This document shows, one piece after another, positions 56,878 to 64,000 of a stretch of 64,000 bases of DNA (the stretch's first letter is position 1; every line of letters starts with the position of its first letter). The notes beneath the pieces were generated by a model, which saw nothing but the letters and a program-made list of their open reading frames with translations, was not told the origin of the DNA and did not search any database. The stretch is from Shewanella aquimarina (GTDB taxonomy: Bacteria; Pseudomonadota; Gammaproteobacteria; Enterobacterales; Shewanellaceae). The translations under genes and the position numbers were made by a program. The stretch lies in assembly GCF_023349185.1 (NCBI RefSeq), contig NZ_JAKIKY010000003.1, positions 1-64,000 of the forward strand, read 5' to 3'.

Positions 56878-56904
56878 GGGGGCGCCGGTTGGCGCCTTTT
56901 TTTA
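56878..56904 (+). terminator. Terminator of the esterase gene
   Basis: GGCGCC-GGTT-GGCGCC followed by seven T, 54 bp after the stop codon. Confidence 0.88.
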
Positions 56905-57422
56905 TGGCTTGTAGAGTGTGGGCGAGATCACGTCAAACAATTGGCGAGCGGTTAACGCTAGTCTTTCGATAACATGTCACTAACAAATAGGTGTAAATAG
57001 CCACCTTTGAGGTTAAAAAAGCATCGATTTTGACTGTATTAAGTTTTACTGCTTTAGCTTAGGTTGATCTAGTGTGAAATTTTTACCGGTTTTGTGATCT
57101 AGGTACGCTAAGGCTTGTTTGTTTAAAGGGAGTATCTCTATTTTTTAGATTGATTCGTTAAGTTAATAAAATTGAAACAAAATGGCCTTTGGTATTTGTT
57201 TTAATTAATCACATTTCTCAACGATCTATATTTAGCTTGTTCTGAAAGGTGAACAATAAAAGGCGTAAAACGCTTTTAAAATAAACATTTGCCCTATGTT
57301 TGTTCATAAAAATGCCACATTTTCTAGATATTGTTTGCTATTATATTTCGCGGCGAGATTATGACGTTCGCTATCAAAAATTATGATGGTTAATAAAAAA
57401 ATATAATCCAGGGGTTGATGTA
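56905..57422 (+). other. AT-rich gene-free region upstream of ushA
   Basis: About 520 bp without a recognisable gene. It contains a near-perfect inverted repeat TTGAAACAAA/TTTGTTTTAA at 57172-57204 and AT-rich promoter-like sequence near 57330-57400; AGGGG lies before the ATG at 57423. No clear CRP or Pho site was seen. Confidence 0.5.
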
Positions 57423-59129
57423 ATGACAAATAAGCTATTAAAAGGATTAGTCGCTACGGCTGTTGTGGCTGCACTTGCTGGCTGTAATGGCAGTGACGAC
57501 GATACCACTAAGGTACCAACAACATGTGCCGAAGCTGGCGATGCATGTACTGTATTTACCGTACTTCATACTAACGATAACCATGGTCGTTTCTTCGAAA
57601 ACAAGTATGGTGAGTATGGCATGGCGGCTCGTAAGACGCTGATCGATCAGATCCGCGCCGAAGTTGAAGCCAACGGCGGCGAAACGCTGCTGCTTTCTGG
57701 CGGTGACATTAACACAGGTGTTCCTGAGTCAGATCTGCAAGATGCACGTCCTGACTTCGTTGGTATGAACCTGATTGGTTACGATGCAATGGCAGTTGGT
57801 AACCACGAATTTGATAACCCACTTTCTGTTGTCGATATGCAGCGTGAGCTAGCCGAATTCCCAATGCTAGCCGCTAACATCTACGACAAGGCGTCTGGTA
57901 AGCGTTACTTCGATGCTTATAAAGTCTTTGACGTTAACGGTCTACGTATCGCTGTGGTGGGTCTGACAACTGAAGACACCGCTAAGATAGGTAACCCAGA
58001 GTTCATTAGCGGTCTTGAGTTTACCGATCCTAAAGAAGAGCTGAAGAAAGTGATTGCAGATATCAAGGCGGCCAATGAAGCTGACCTGATCTTTGCAACG
58101 ACTCACATGGGTCACTATGCTGATGGCGCAAATGGTGGCAACGCTCCTGGTGATGTTGCGCTGGCACGTGCAATGACTGAAGGTGATTTAGCTGCTGTTA
58201 TCGGTGGTCACTCTCAGAACCCAGTTTGTATGGAAGGTAATGCCTACGATCCAAACTTCAAGCCTGGTGCCGAGTGTAAGCCTGATGTGCAAAATGGTAC
58301 TTACATCATGCAGGCCCACGAGTGGGGTAAGTATGTTGGCCGTGCTGACTTCGAATACTTCAACGGTGAGCTGCATTTAGCGGGTTACAAGTTAATTCCT
58401 GTTAACTTGAAAGAGAAGAATGAAGCAGGCGATCGCGTACTGATCGGCGAAGCTATCGAGCCTGATGCGACGGTTCTGGAAGTTCTGCAACAGTACCAAG
58501 ATAAAGGTCAGGAAGAGCTGCTAAAAGTGATCGGTTCTACCGATGATAAGCTTGAAGGCGACCGTGGTGTGGTTCGTAAGCAGCAGACCAACATGGGCCG
58601 TTTGATCGCCGAAGCGCAGCGCACTAAAGTGAATGCTGATTTCGCGGTAATGAACTCTGGTGGTGTGCGCGCATCTATCGAAGCGGGCGAAATCACCTAC
58701 AAAGACGTACTGACTGTTCAACCATTTGGTAACTCAATCACCCTAAGCACTTTGACGGGTGCAGAGATCACCGAATACCTGAATGTTGTGGCGACTGTTG
58801 ATATTGGTGCCGAAGGTTCTGGTGCCTATCCTCAACTGGCTGGTATCAAGATGGACGTCGATTGTGAAGCTAAGACAGTCGCTATCAGCGACATCAATGG
58901 TAAAGGCTACTCTGCCGATGCGACATATACCTTTACTGTACCTAGCTATAACGCCGCTGGCGGTGACGGCTACCCAGCATTGACACCTGTTATGACAGGT
59001 TATGTTGATGCAGAAGTTCTGGCGACATACATCGAAGGTATCGGCGCTATCAAGGCGGCTGACTATGCACCCGTTGCCGGTGACATTCAGTTCCTGAACA
59101 GCAACAGCCCACTGGCTTGCCAACGCTAA
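57423..59129 (+). CDS. ushA: UshA-type 5'-nucleotidase / UDP-sugar hydrolase, lipoprotein
   Basis: Metallophosphoesterase of 568 residues that dephosphorylates 5'-nucleotides. The metal site is visible in VLHTNDNHGRF, LLLSGGDINTGVPESDL, AVGNHEFDN, TTHMGHY and GGHSQNPVC; the substrate domain has NSGGVRASIEAGEITY and the aromatic-containing NAAGGDGYP. It closely follows E. coli UshA but carries a lipobox (AALAGC), so it is lipid-anchored as in Vibrio. The segment is cleanly codon-biased, suggesting high expression. Confidence 0.95.
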   Translation: MTNKLLKGLVATAVVAALAGCNGSDDDTTKVPTTCAEAGDACTVFTVLHTNDNHGRFFENKYGEYGMAARKTLIDQIRAEVEANGGETLLLSGGDINTGVPESDLQDARPDFVGMNLIGYDAMAVGNHEFDNPLSVVDMQRELAEFPMLAANIYDKASGKRYFDAYKVFDVNGLRIAVVGLTTEDTAKIGNPEFISGLEFTDPKEELKKVIADIKAANEADLIFATTHMGHYADGANGGNAPGDVALARAMTEGDLAAVIGGHSQNPVCMEGNAYDPNFKPGAECKPDVQNGTYIMQAHEWGKYVGRADFEYFNGELHLAGYKLIPVNLKEKNEAGDRVLIGEAIEPDATVLEVLQQYQDKGQEELLKVIGSTDDKLEGDRGVVRKQQTNMGRLIAEAQRTKVNADFAVMNSGGVRASIEAGEITYKDVLTVQPFGNSITLSTLTGAEITEYLNVVATVDIGAEGSGAYPQLAGIKMDVDCEAKTVAISDINGKGYSADATYTFTVPSYNAAGGDGYPALTPVMTGYVDAEVLATYIEGIGAIKAADYAPVAGDIQFLNSNSPLACQR

Positions 59130-59168
59130 TCTAGATTAGCTTATTAGCAAGCGCTTTAGGTAAGCGAG

Positions 59169-59199
59169 TTAAAAAAGCAGCCATCAGGCTGCTTTTTTA
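59169..59199 (+). terminator. Terminator of ushA
   Basis: AAAAAAGCAGCC-ATCA-GGCTGCTTTTTT, a 12-bp stem ending in a T run, 40 bp after the stop codon. Confidence 0.92.
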
Positions 59200-59266
59200 T
59201 GCTTAAACCCTATCTCATTCCCGTGCCAGTGGACTTTGACCGGCTATCAAAAAAATTTTAAATTTG

Positions 59267-59299
59267 CTCCTTGAAATCATAAATGGCTATCCACATATA
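59267..59299 (+). promoter_or_regulatory. Sigma-32-like heat-shock promoter of ibpA
   Basis: CTCCTTGAA at 59267-59275 matches the -35 class CTTGAA, and CCACATATA at 59291-59299 matches CCCCATNTA at eight of nine positions, with a 15-nt spacer. Transcription would begin about 170 bp before ibpA, giving a long leader with GGGGC/GCCCC (59308-59327) and GGCAG/CTGCC hairpins. The leader could be an RNA thermometer; otherwise the 278-bp gap after the ushA terminator is gene-free. Confidence 0.65.
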
Positions 59300-59477
59300 G
59301 TGAATATGGGGCGCTCATCGAGGCCCCTGATGTTATCCTAGACCTTAGTCTTGTTATGGCAGTGCCTTTGGGCTGCCGGGTAATGTCACTAAAAGGTGCG
59401 GCGCAATTCTCGTGATATTAACGTGTGATTCAAGGCCGGCCACTAACCACTATATTGCTTAATACAAGGATATACCT

Positions 59478-59915
59478 ATGCGTAATTATGATTTGACCCC
59501 TCTATACCGTAGTGCCATTGGATTCGATCGTTTAGCCCAGCTTGCCGAGCATGCTGCATCGAACAAGGGTAATACAGGTTACCCCCCTTATAACATCGAG
59601 CTACTCAGCGAGAATCGCTATCGCATCACTATGGCGGTAGCCGGCTTTGCGATGAATGAATTAGACATTACCAGCGAAGGCGACAAGTTGGTCGTTAAAG
59701 GGACTAAGGCTGAGCAGGAGAGTGAGCGCAAATACCTGTACCAAGGGATCGCCGAGCGCGGCTTCGAGCGTACCTTCCAGCTGGCAGACTATGTCACTGT
59801 GATAGGTGCCGATCTCGAAAATGGCCTGCTCAATATCGATCTACAGCGCGAGATCCCCGAGGCGCTTAAGCCTCGTAAGATTGAGATCTCAAGTTCAAAG
59901 TTATTAGACGCCTAA
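59478..59915 (+). CDS. ibpA: Small heat-shock protein IbpA
   Basis: Hsp20 chaperone of 145 residues that holds unfolded proteins in aggregates. It begins [19 protein letters not shown] as in E. coli IbpA, followed by the alpha-crystallin domain with [32 protein letters not shown] and the [12 protein letters not shown] strand. The C-terminal I-x-I-like RKIEIS is present. AAGGAT precedes the ATG, which is preceded by a sigma-32-type promoter. Confidence 0.95.
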   Translation: MRNYDLTPLYRSAIGFDRLAQLAEHAASNKGNTGYPPYNIELLSENRYRITMAVAGFAMNELDITSEGDKLVVKGTKAEQESERKYLYQGIAERGFERTFQLADYVTVIGADLENGLLNIDLQREIPEALKPRKIEISSSKLLDA

Positions 59916-59937
59916 TAGGCCCCGGGATCATAGCTAT

Positions 59938-59966
59938 AAAAAAGGGAGCCTAGGCTCCCTTTTTTG
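59938..59966 (+). terminator. Bidirectional terminator between ibpA and ddl
   Basis: AAAAGGGAGCC/GGCTCCCTTTT with a 2-nt centre and A and T tracts on both sides, between convergent genes. Confidence 0.88.
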
Positions 59967-59999
59967 GTGGCAAATAATCATTTTGGGGATTATTTAGGC

Positions 60000-61004
60000 T
60001 TAGCGATTAAGTCCCGTCAGAATTGCCTCGTTTAAGTATTCGCTAAAGTCGTCGCCGTGGTTTGCGAGCATCTTAGGGAACATAGAAATTGGCGTCAGAC
60101 CAGGGAAGGTGTTGATCTCGTTGAGTAAGATCTCGCCTTCTGGCGTGAGAAAGAAGTCGATGCGCGAAAGGTGTCTGAGCTTCATGCCATCGAAAACCTT
60201 CACCGCGTAGGCGCGGATCTGCTGGGCTATCTCAGCACTCACCTCGGCGACGACCCGTGTAGTCGCCTTGCTATCGGCGGCATACTTCTCGTCATAGGTG
60301 TAAAAGGTGCCGCCGGCGCAGATCACTTCGCCAGGCTGGGTGGCAACTGTCTCTCCGCGATACTGATAGACGGCGACCTCCAACTCCCGTGCCTCAATGG
60401 TCTTCTCGACCACGACATAGGGGGAGTAACGGAAGGCATCTTCCAGAATGGCTGGAATTTGGGCGGCGTCATCGACCCGATAACAACCCACAGAGGAGCC
60501 CTGTGAAGCGGCCTTAACAAAAACAGAGCCCCATTTTTCCAGTGCGTCTGTGGTTTGGGCGATCGCCTGCTCGTCCAGTTGATTCAGGAAGAGATAGGGG
60601 GTGTTAGGGATCCCTAAGGCGCTAAACCACATCTTGGCGGTGATCTTGTTAAAACAGTTGCGCGACCCCTCGGCGTCACAGCCGAAATAGGGCAGATTGA
60701 TGAGTTCGAAATAAGATTGAATATCACCTGTCTCACCTGGATAACCGTGAATACAGGGGATCACATAATCTACCGGCCAGGGCGAGAGGCGTTCATCTTC
60801 GAAACGGATCTCACGTCGATTGGTGAGTTCACAGGGCTCACCGGACTTAGTGTGATAATGACCCTCGGCGTCCAGCTCGACGCGCAGCACATTAATATGA
60901 GCAAGCTTTGCCAGCGAGGTCTCGAAGTAGTTGGCCGACAGCAGTGAAATGGCGTGTTCATCACCGCCGCCACCGCATAAAAGTAAAAGATTGATCGGAT
61001 TCAT
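60000..61004 (-). CDS. ddl: D-alanine--D-alanine ligase
   Basis: ATP-grasp enzyme of 334 residues making D-Ala-D-Ala for peptidoglycan. Motifs are [17 protein letters not shown] at the N-terminus, [45 protein letters not shown] and the metal/substrate end [20 protein letters not shown]. It is cytoplasmic and lies apart from the mur/fts cluster, as for the DdlA type. Upstream on the same strand is the SIR2-like gene, 143 bp away. Confidence 0.94.
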   Translation of the reverse strand: MNPINLLLLCGGGGDEHAISLLSANYFETSLAKLAHINVLRVELDAEGHYHTKSGEPCELTNRREIRFEDERLSPWPVDYVIPCIHGYPGETGDIQSYFELINLPYFGCDAEGSRNCFNKITAKMWFSALGIPNTPYLFLNQLDEQAIAQTTDALEKWGSVFVKAASQGSSVGCYRVDDAAQIPAILEDAFRYSPYVVVEKTIEARELEVAVYQYRGETVATQPGEVICAGGTFYTYDEKYAADSKATTRVVAEVSAEIAQQIRAYAVKVFDGMKLRHLSRIDFFLTPEGEILLNEINTFPGLTPISMFPKMLANHGDDFSEYLNEAILTGLNR

Positions 61005-61147
61005 CGGGTCTCCGTTTTCGACTCAGTATCGTTTTCCATGCTCACTATGACGTGCTGATTTATTTATGCAAGCCTTGGATGCACCATAAAGAAAGCTTAA
61101 TGTCCGACCGGGCATTTTGTGGCCTAAATAGCCCACCAGGCAACACT

Positions 61148-62071
61148 CTACCTATGGCGCCAGGGCGTCTGGTAGAGCGCCTCATAATCTGCCTGCTGCA
61201 GCACAGTCACGCCCACCGCCTCGAGAAACAGCGTCTGTCCCTGGGAGATGGGCTCACCGGCGTAGACATAATAGGCCTTGCGTCTGCGCTCGGGAAAGGC
61301 CTTGTAGAGTTTGGCGCGCTCGATGAGCAACCAGCGCAGAAAGATCTCATTGCTCTCTAGCCCTAAACCGATAAATACCAGCTCGTTATGCAGCAAGATG
61401 TTGAGCCAGGTGGCATTTCCGCGCCAGTTTTCCTTGAGGGCCTGCTTAAACCCGCCGCCCAGGTGACCCTGATGCAAGATCTCTCTGGCCCTGTCGACCG
61501 CGCCCATGTAATGGCTCAGTCCCAAGCGGACACTGCGGGCATACCTTTGCATGCCGTTGATATGCCAGATGGCAAACGCCTGCGTGGGTGAGTCGATGGG
61601 AGACTTGGCGAAATAGCTCGACCAGGGGTAGAAGTCGGTAAAATGCTTCGCCTGTAGGTGATGTAATTTTAGCGACTGGCTCGCGGCGAGTGTCTGTTCG
61701 AAGTTGGTGGTCAGTATCGGGGTCTGGTTCGCCGCCGCCCAGGCCACCAGATCTTGGTGCTGGCGCCGCGGTTGCCAGCTCGACATCAGCTCACAAAATT
61801 CTTTCTGTAGCTGTTTGTTGGGGCGCTCACTTATCAGATCCAGCGCATCATAAAACTCGGTGAGTGCTATGCCTGCAGGCACGCTTGCCACCTCATCGCC
61901 CCGATGGGCACGCCACAGGCTGACCAGCATCTCATCCCAGGCGTTGATGCCTTGAGCTTGCCTTGGGCTCTCATCCTTGGCGCGATAACGATTGATGCCG
62001 TTGCCCAGCACTAAGGCCCTTGGATGCTCGCTTGGTGTCTGGTTGAGCAGGGTGTTGAGTGTGAGCGTCAT
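61148..62071 (-). CDS. SIR2-like protein coupled to recD
   Basis: Cytoplasmic protein of 307 residues with a SIR2-like Rossmann layout: RALVLGNGINRY at about 18-29, PILTTNFEQTL at 118-128 (Asn), FAIWHINGMQRYARS at 166-180 (His-Asn-Gly), and FIGLGLESNE at 234-243. These match the positions of the NAD-binding and catalytic elements of SIR2-family NADases and related defence proteins. The ATG at 62071 overlaps the recD stop codon as ATGA, so it is translationally coupled to recD. The usual zinc-binding module of protein deacetylases is absent. Function is unknown. Confidence 0.75.
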   Translation of the reverse strand: MTLTLNTLLNQTPSEHPRALVLGNGINRYRAKDESPRQAQGINAWDEMLVSLWRAHRGDEVASVPAGIALTEFYDALDLISERPNKQLQKEFCELMSSWQPRRQHQDLVAWAAANQTPILTTNFEQTLAASQSLKLHHLQAKHFTDFYPWSSYFAKSPIDSPTQAFAIWHINGMQRYARSVRLGLSHYMGAVDRAREILHQGHLGGGFKQALKENWRGNATWLNILLHNELVFIGLGLESNEIFLRWLLIERAKLYKAFPERRRKAYYVYAGEPISQGQTLFLEAVGVTVLQQADYEALYQTPWRHR

Positions 62072-64000
62072 GCCTGCCAAAGCCTCTGAGCCAGCCCCGA
62101 GGCCCTAAGCGTCGCCTGGCGACAGGCCGCTTCGAATACCGCCTGACTGCCCAGACAGGTGAAGTGCCCCTTGGCGCGGGTGATGGCGGTGTAGACCAAC
62201 TCCTTGGTGAGTAGCTGGCGCTGGGCGACACTGGGTCTTGGCGGCAAGACGAAGGCGACCTGCTGAAATTCGCTGCCCTGACTCTTATGTACCGTCATGG
62301 CGTAACAGGTCTCGTGGCTAGGAAGCCGTGCGGGCAGTACCTTGAGCAGGCTGCCATCGGCCTGAACGAAATAGGCCATCAGGCGGCGGGTGGCGCCGCT
62401 ACTTGGAAGGATCACCCCGATATCGCCGTTAAACAGCCCCAGGTTATAGTCGTTGCTTTGGATGATGATGGGACGTCCGGCGTAAAACTCGCTAGAGGGC
62501 TCGATGAGCCGAGCATCTTTTAGTGCCTGGGTGACGGAGGCATTGATCCCCTCTACACCATATTCACCGGCGCGCATGGCGCAGAGGATACGGTAATCGT
62601 TGAAGCGAGCGATGATCTCGTTGGCTATCTCATCAAGCTCCTTACCATCGGCGCTATCTTCGCTAGCTAGCTGCGTCACCATGGCAAGATAAGGACGGTA
62701 CTGCTCGACGCTTTGGCTCATCAACGCCGTGAGTCCTGTGTTGCCCTGAAGCGTTAGCTGATGCTCCAGCCAGCCTAGCTCGGCATACCCACTCTGCCAG
62801 ACGTTTAATATGCCTGCCAGGTCACGGCGGTTTACGGCGCTGGCCAGCAAGCCGATACCGGCATCGCCTTTAAATCTGTGGCTGTGCATCAGCATGGCTA
62901 GGCTATCGCCCAGCGCCGGATGCGCATTGATGTAAGGGCTGAGATCTTCGCTAGTGAGTTTACTGAGCAGTGTGGCCTTCTCCTGGGAGTAGCGCATGCG
63001 CCAGCCAGCTTCGACTGATTCTGTTTGTTTTAGCCCGGCGCAGATATCCGCCAATACGGCGCCAGCCTCGACCGAGGCGAGTTGGTCCTGGTCACCCAGC
63101 AGGATCAGCCTGGCATGGTCGGGCAGTGCTTCTAACAGCTTGTGCATCATGGGTAGATCTACCATGGAGGCCTCATCCAGGATCAAAAGATCCAATCTAA
63201 GCGGGTTGTCCTTATGGTGCCTGAATTTGTGAGAGCCTGGGATCACCCCCAAGAGACGGTGCAGGGTGGCGGCCTCTTCGGGTACCTGCTCTAGCTGTTT
63301 AAGATCTAGGGTGTCGTCATATTGGGCCAGCTCCTGGGCGAGTCTGGCCTTGGAGGCCTTGATCGATTCGCTCAGGCGCGCGGCGGCCTTGCCCGTCGGC
63401 GCCACCAGCTTGATGGTGAGTTGCTGCTCCAGACAGAGCAGCAACAAGAGCTTAGTCACTGTGGTGGTCTTGCCTGTGCCTGGCCCGCCGGTGATCACCG
63501 CCAGCTTCTGGCTAAAGGCGGTGGCGGTGGCGATCTTCTGCCAGTCGGGTTTCTCGGTTTGTGCGGCAAACAGGATGTTAAGTATGCTCGCGACCTTGTC
63601 CGGCGCCACGACAGTGAGCGGCTGATTGAGCTGTTTGAGACGCTCGGCCACTTGCGTTTCAAACTGGTAGTAACGCTGCAGGTAGAGCCTATCGCCATCT
63701 AAGATTAACGGAGTATCCAGCTCACCATCGGCAGGGCTAACGGCCTGATAGTTAATCAGGTGCTCGGCGAGCGTTTGTGGCGACAGGTCCAGCCGGCATT
63801 GAGACAACTGCTCATGCAGCGGATTATCTCTGTCTATCTGGGTCAGCGGCAGACAGGTGTGCTGCTGGGACAACTGGCGGCTGAGCAGGGCGCAGATCAG
63901 GGTAAAGAGATCGTTGCCATCGCCGTGCAGCGCCTGCATCTGCAGGGCAAAGTGGCGATCCAGTGGTGTAAGCAGTCCCTCCTGCTGCCAGAGTTTAAGG
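62068..64000 (-). CDS. recD: Exodeoxyribonuclease V alpha subunit RecD, 5' end beyond window
   Basis: 5'-3' helicase subunit of RecBCD. The frame stays open to the right edge, and the codons at 63940-63999 give LKLWQQEGLLTPLDRHFALQ, which matches the family N-terminus, so the start codon lies beyond position 64000. Motifs are Walker A AVITGGPGTGKTTTVTKL, Walker B LLILDEASMVD, LLGDQDQLASVEAGAV, AMTVHKSQGSEF and YTAITRAK. About 640 residues are visible. recB would be expected beyond the right edge. The stop codon overlaps the SIR2-like gene. Confidence 0.95.
   Translation of the reverse strand, partial: LKLWQQEGLLTPLDRHFALQMQALHGDGNDLFTLICALLSRQLSQQHTCLPLTQIDRDNPLHEQLSQCRLDLSPQTLAEHLINYQAVSPADGELDTPLILDGDRLYLQRYYQFETQVAERLKQLNQPLTVVAPDKVASILNILFAAQTEKPDWQKIATATAFSQKLAVITGGPGTGKTTTVTKLLLLLCLEQQLTIKLVAPTGKAAARLSESIKASKARLAQELAQYDDTLDLKQLEQVPEEAATLHRLLGVIPGSHKFRHHKDNPLRLDLLILDEASMVDLPMMHKLLEALPDHARLILLGDQDQLASVEAGAVLADICAGLKQTESVEAGWRMRYSQEKATLLSKLTSEDLSPYINAHPALGDSLAMLMHSHRFKGDAGIGLLASAVNRRDLAGILNVWQSGYAELGWLEHQLTLQGNTGLTALMSQSVEQYRPYLAMVTQLASEDSADGKELDEIANEIIARFNDYRILCAMRAGEYGVEGINASVTQALKDARLIEPSSEFYAGRPIIIQSNDYNLGLFNGDIGVILPSSGATRRLMAYFVQADGSLLKVLPARLPSHETCYAMTVHKSQGSEFQQVAFVLPPRPSVAQRQLLTKELVYTAITRAKGHFTCLGSQAVFEAACRQATLRASGLAQRLWQA

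Overview
The window reads as chromosome of a marine gammaproteobacterium, almost certainly Shewanella. This rests on the fadR / nhaB / dsbB neighbourhood, a large ExeM-type secreted nuclease, the tyrosine-degradation pair hmgA-hpd, and families common in Shewanella and Vibrio (DUF3389, DUF2750, DUF938, YccF). The species cannot be named from the sequence alone. No rRNA, tRNA, CRISPR array, prophage or complete insertion sequence was seen.

Layout. Positions 1-2.5 kb are a foreign, AT-rich strip. It holds a single-domain (p)ppGpp synthetase homologue, a CbrC-family protein and a small membrane protein, separated by integron attC-type sites, and it ends at a nested palindromic repeat. No integrase is visible. 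From 2.6 kb the core chromosome begins: dsbB and nhaB, divergent from fadR; the tamA-tamB translocation pair; an isoaspartyl peptidase; a secreted ExeM-like nuclease; a tandem Usp protein; and the ydbH-ynbE-ydbL envelope operon. From 22 to 32 kb come a sugar-phosphate mutarotase, an acyl-CoA dehydrogenase, a DUF938 methyltransferase, CpdB, an M3 peptidyl-dipeptidase and an M20 dipeptidase. From 33 to 42 kb come an Aer-like chemoreceptor, gamma-glutamyltransferase, a COG3146 acyltransferase-like protein, a LysE exporter, and hmgA-hpd with a divergent LysR gene. From 42 to 50 kb there are small envelope proteins, a PLP enzyme, a previously uncalled 57-residue gene, a repeat-rich gap, an MscS channel and CheV. 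From 50 to 64 kb there are conserved small proteins, an MltB-type transglycosylase, a WYL regulator, a SlyD-type FKBP, YqjG, an esterase, UshA, IbpA behind a sigma-32-like promoter, a D-Ala-D-Ala ligase, and recD (its start lies beyond the right edge) translationally coupled to a SIR2-like gene.

How the genes work together. A recurrent theme is scavenging of macromolecules outside the cytoplasm: ExeM-like nuclease, CpdB and UshA (both with lipoprotein signals), M3 and M20 peptidases, isoaspartyl peptidase and GGT could together convert extracellular nucleic acid and peptides to nucleosides, phosphate and amino acids. A second theme is envelope biogenesis, with two of the AsmA-like bridge systems (TamB and YdbH) in one window. 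A third is mobile small DNA: two MITE-like repeat families, short tandem duplications and integron cassettes.

The items most worth following are the SIR2-like gene overlapping the recD stop codon, the alarmone synthetase in the attC-bearing strip, the two interspersed repeat families, the 12-bp coding repeat in ydbH, and the hidden small gene at 46.5 kb.
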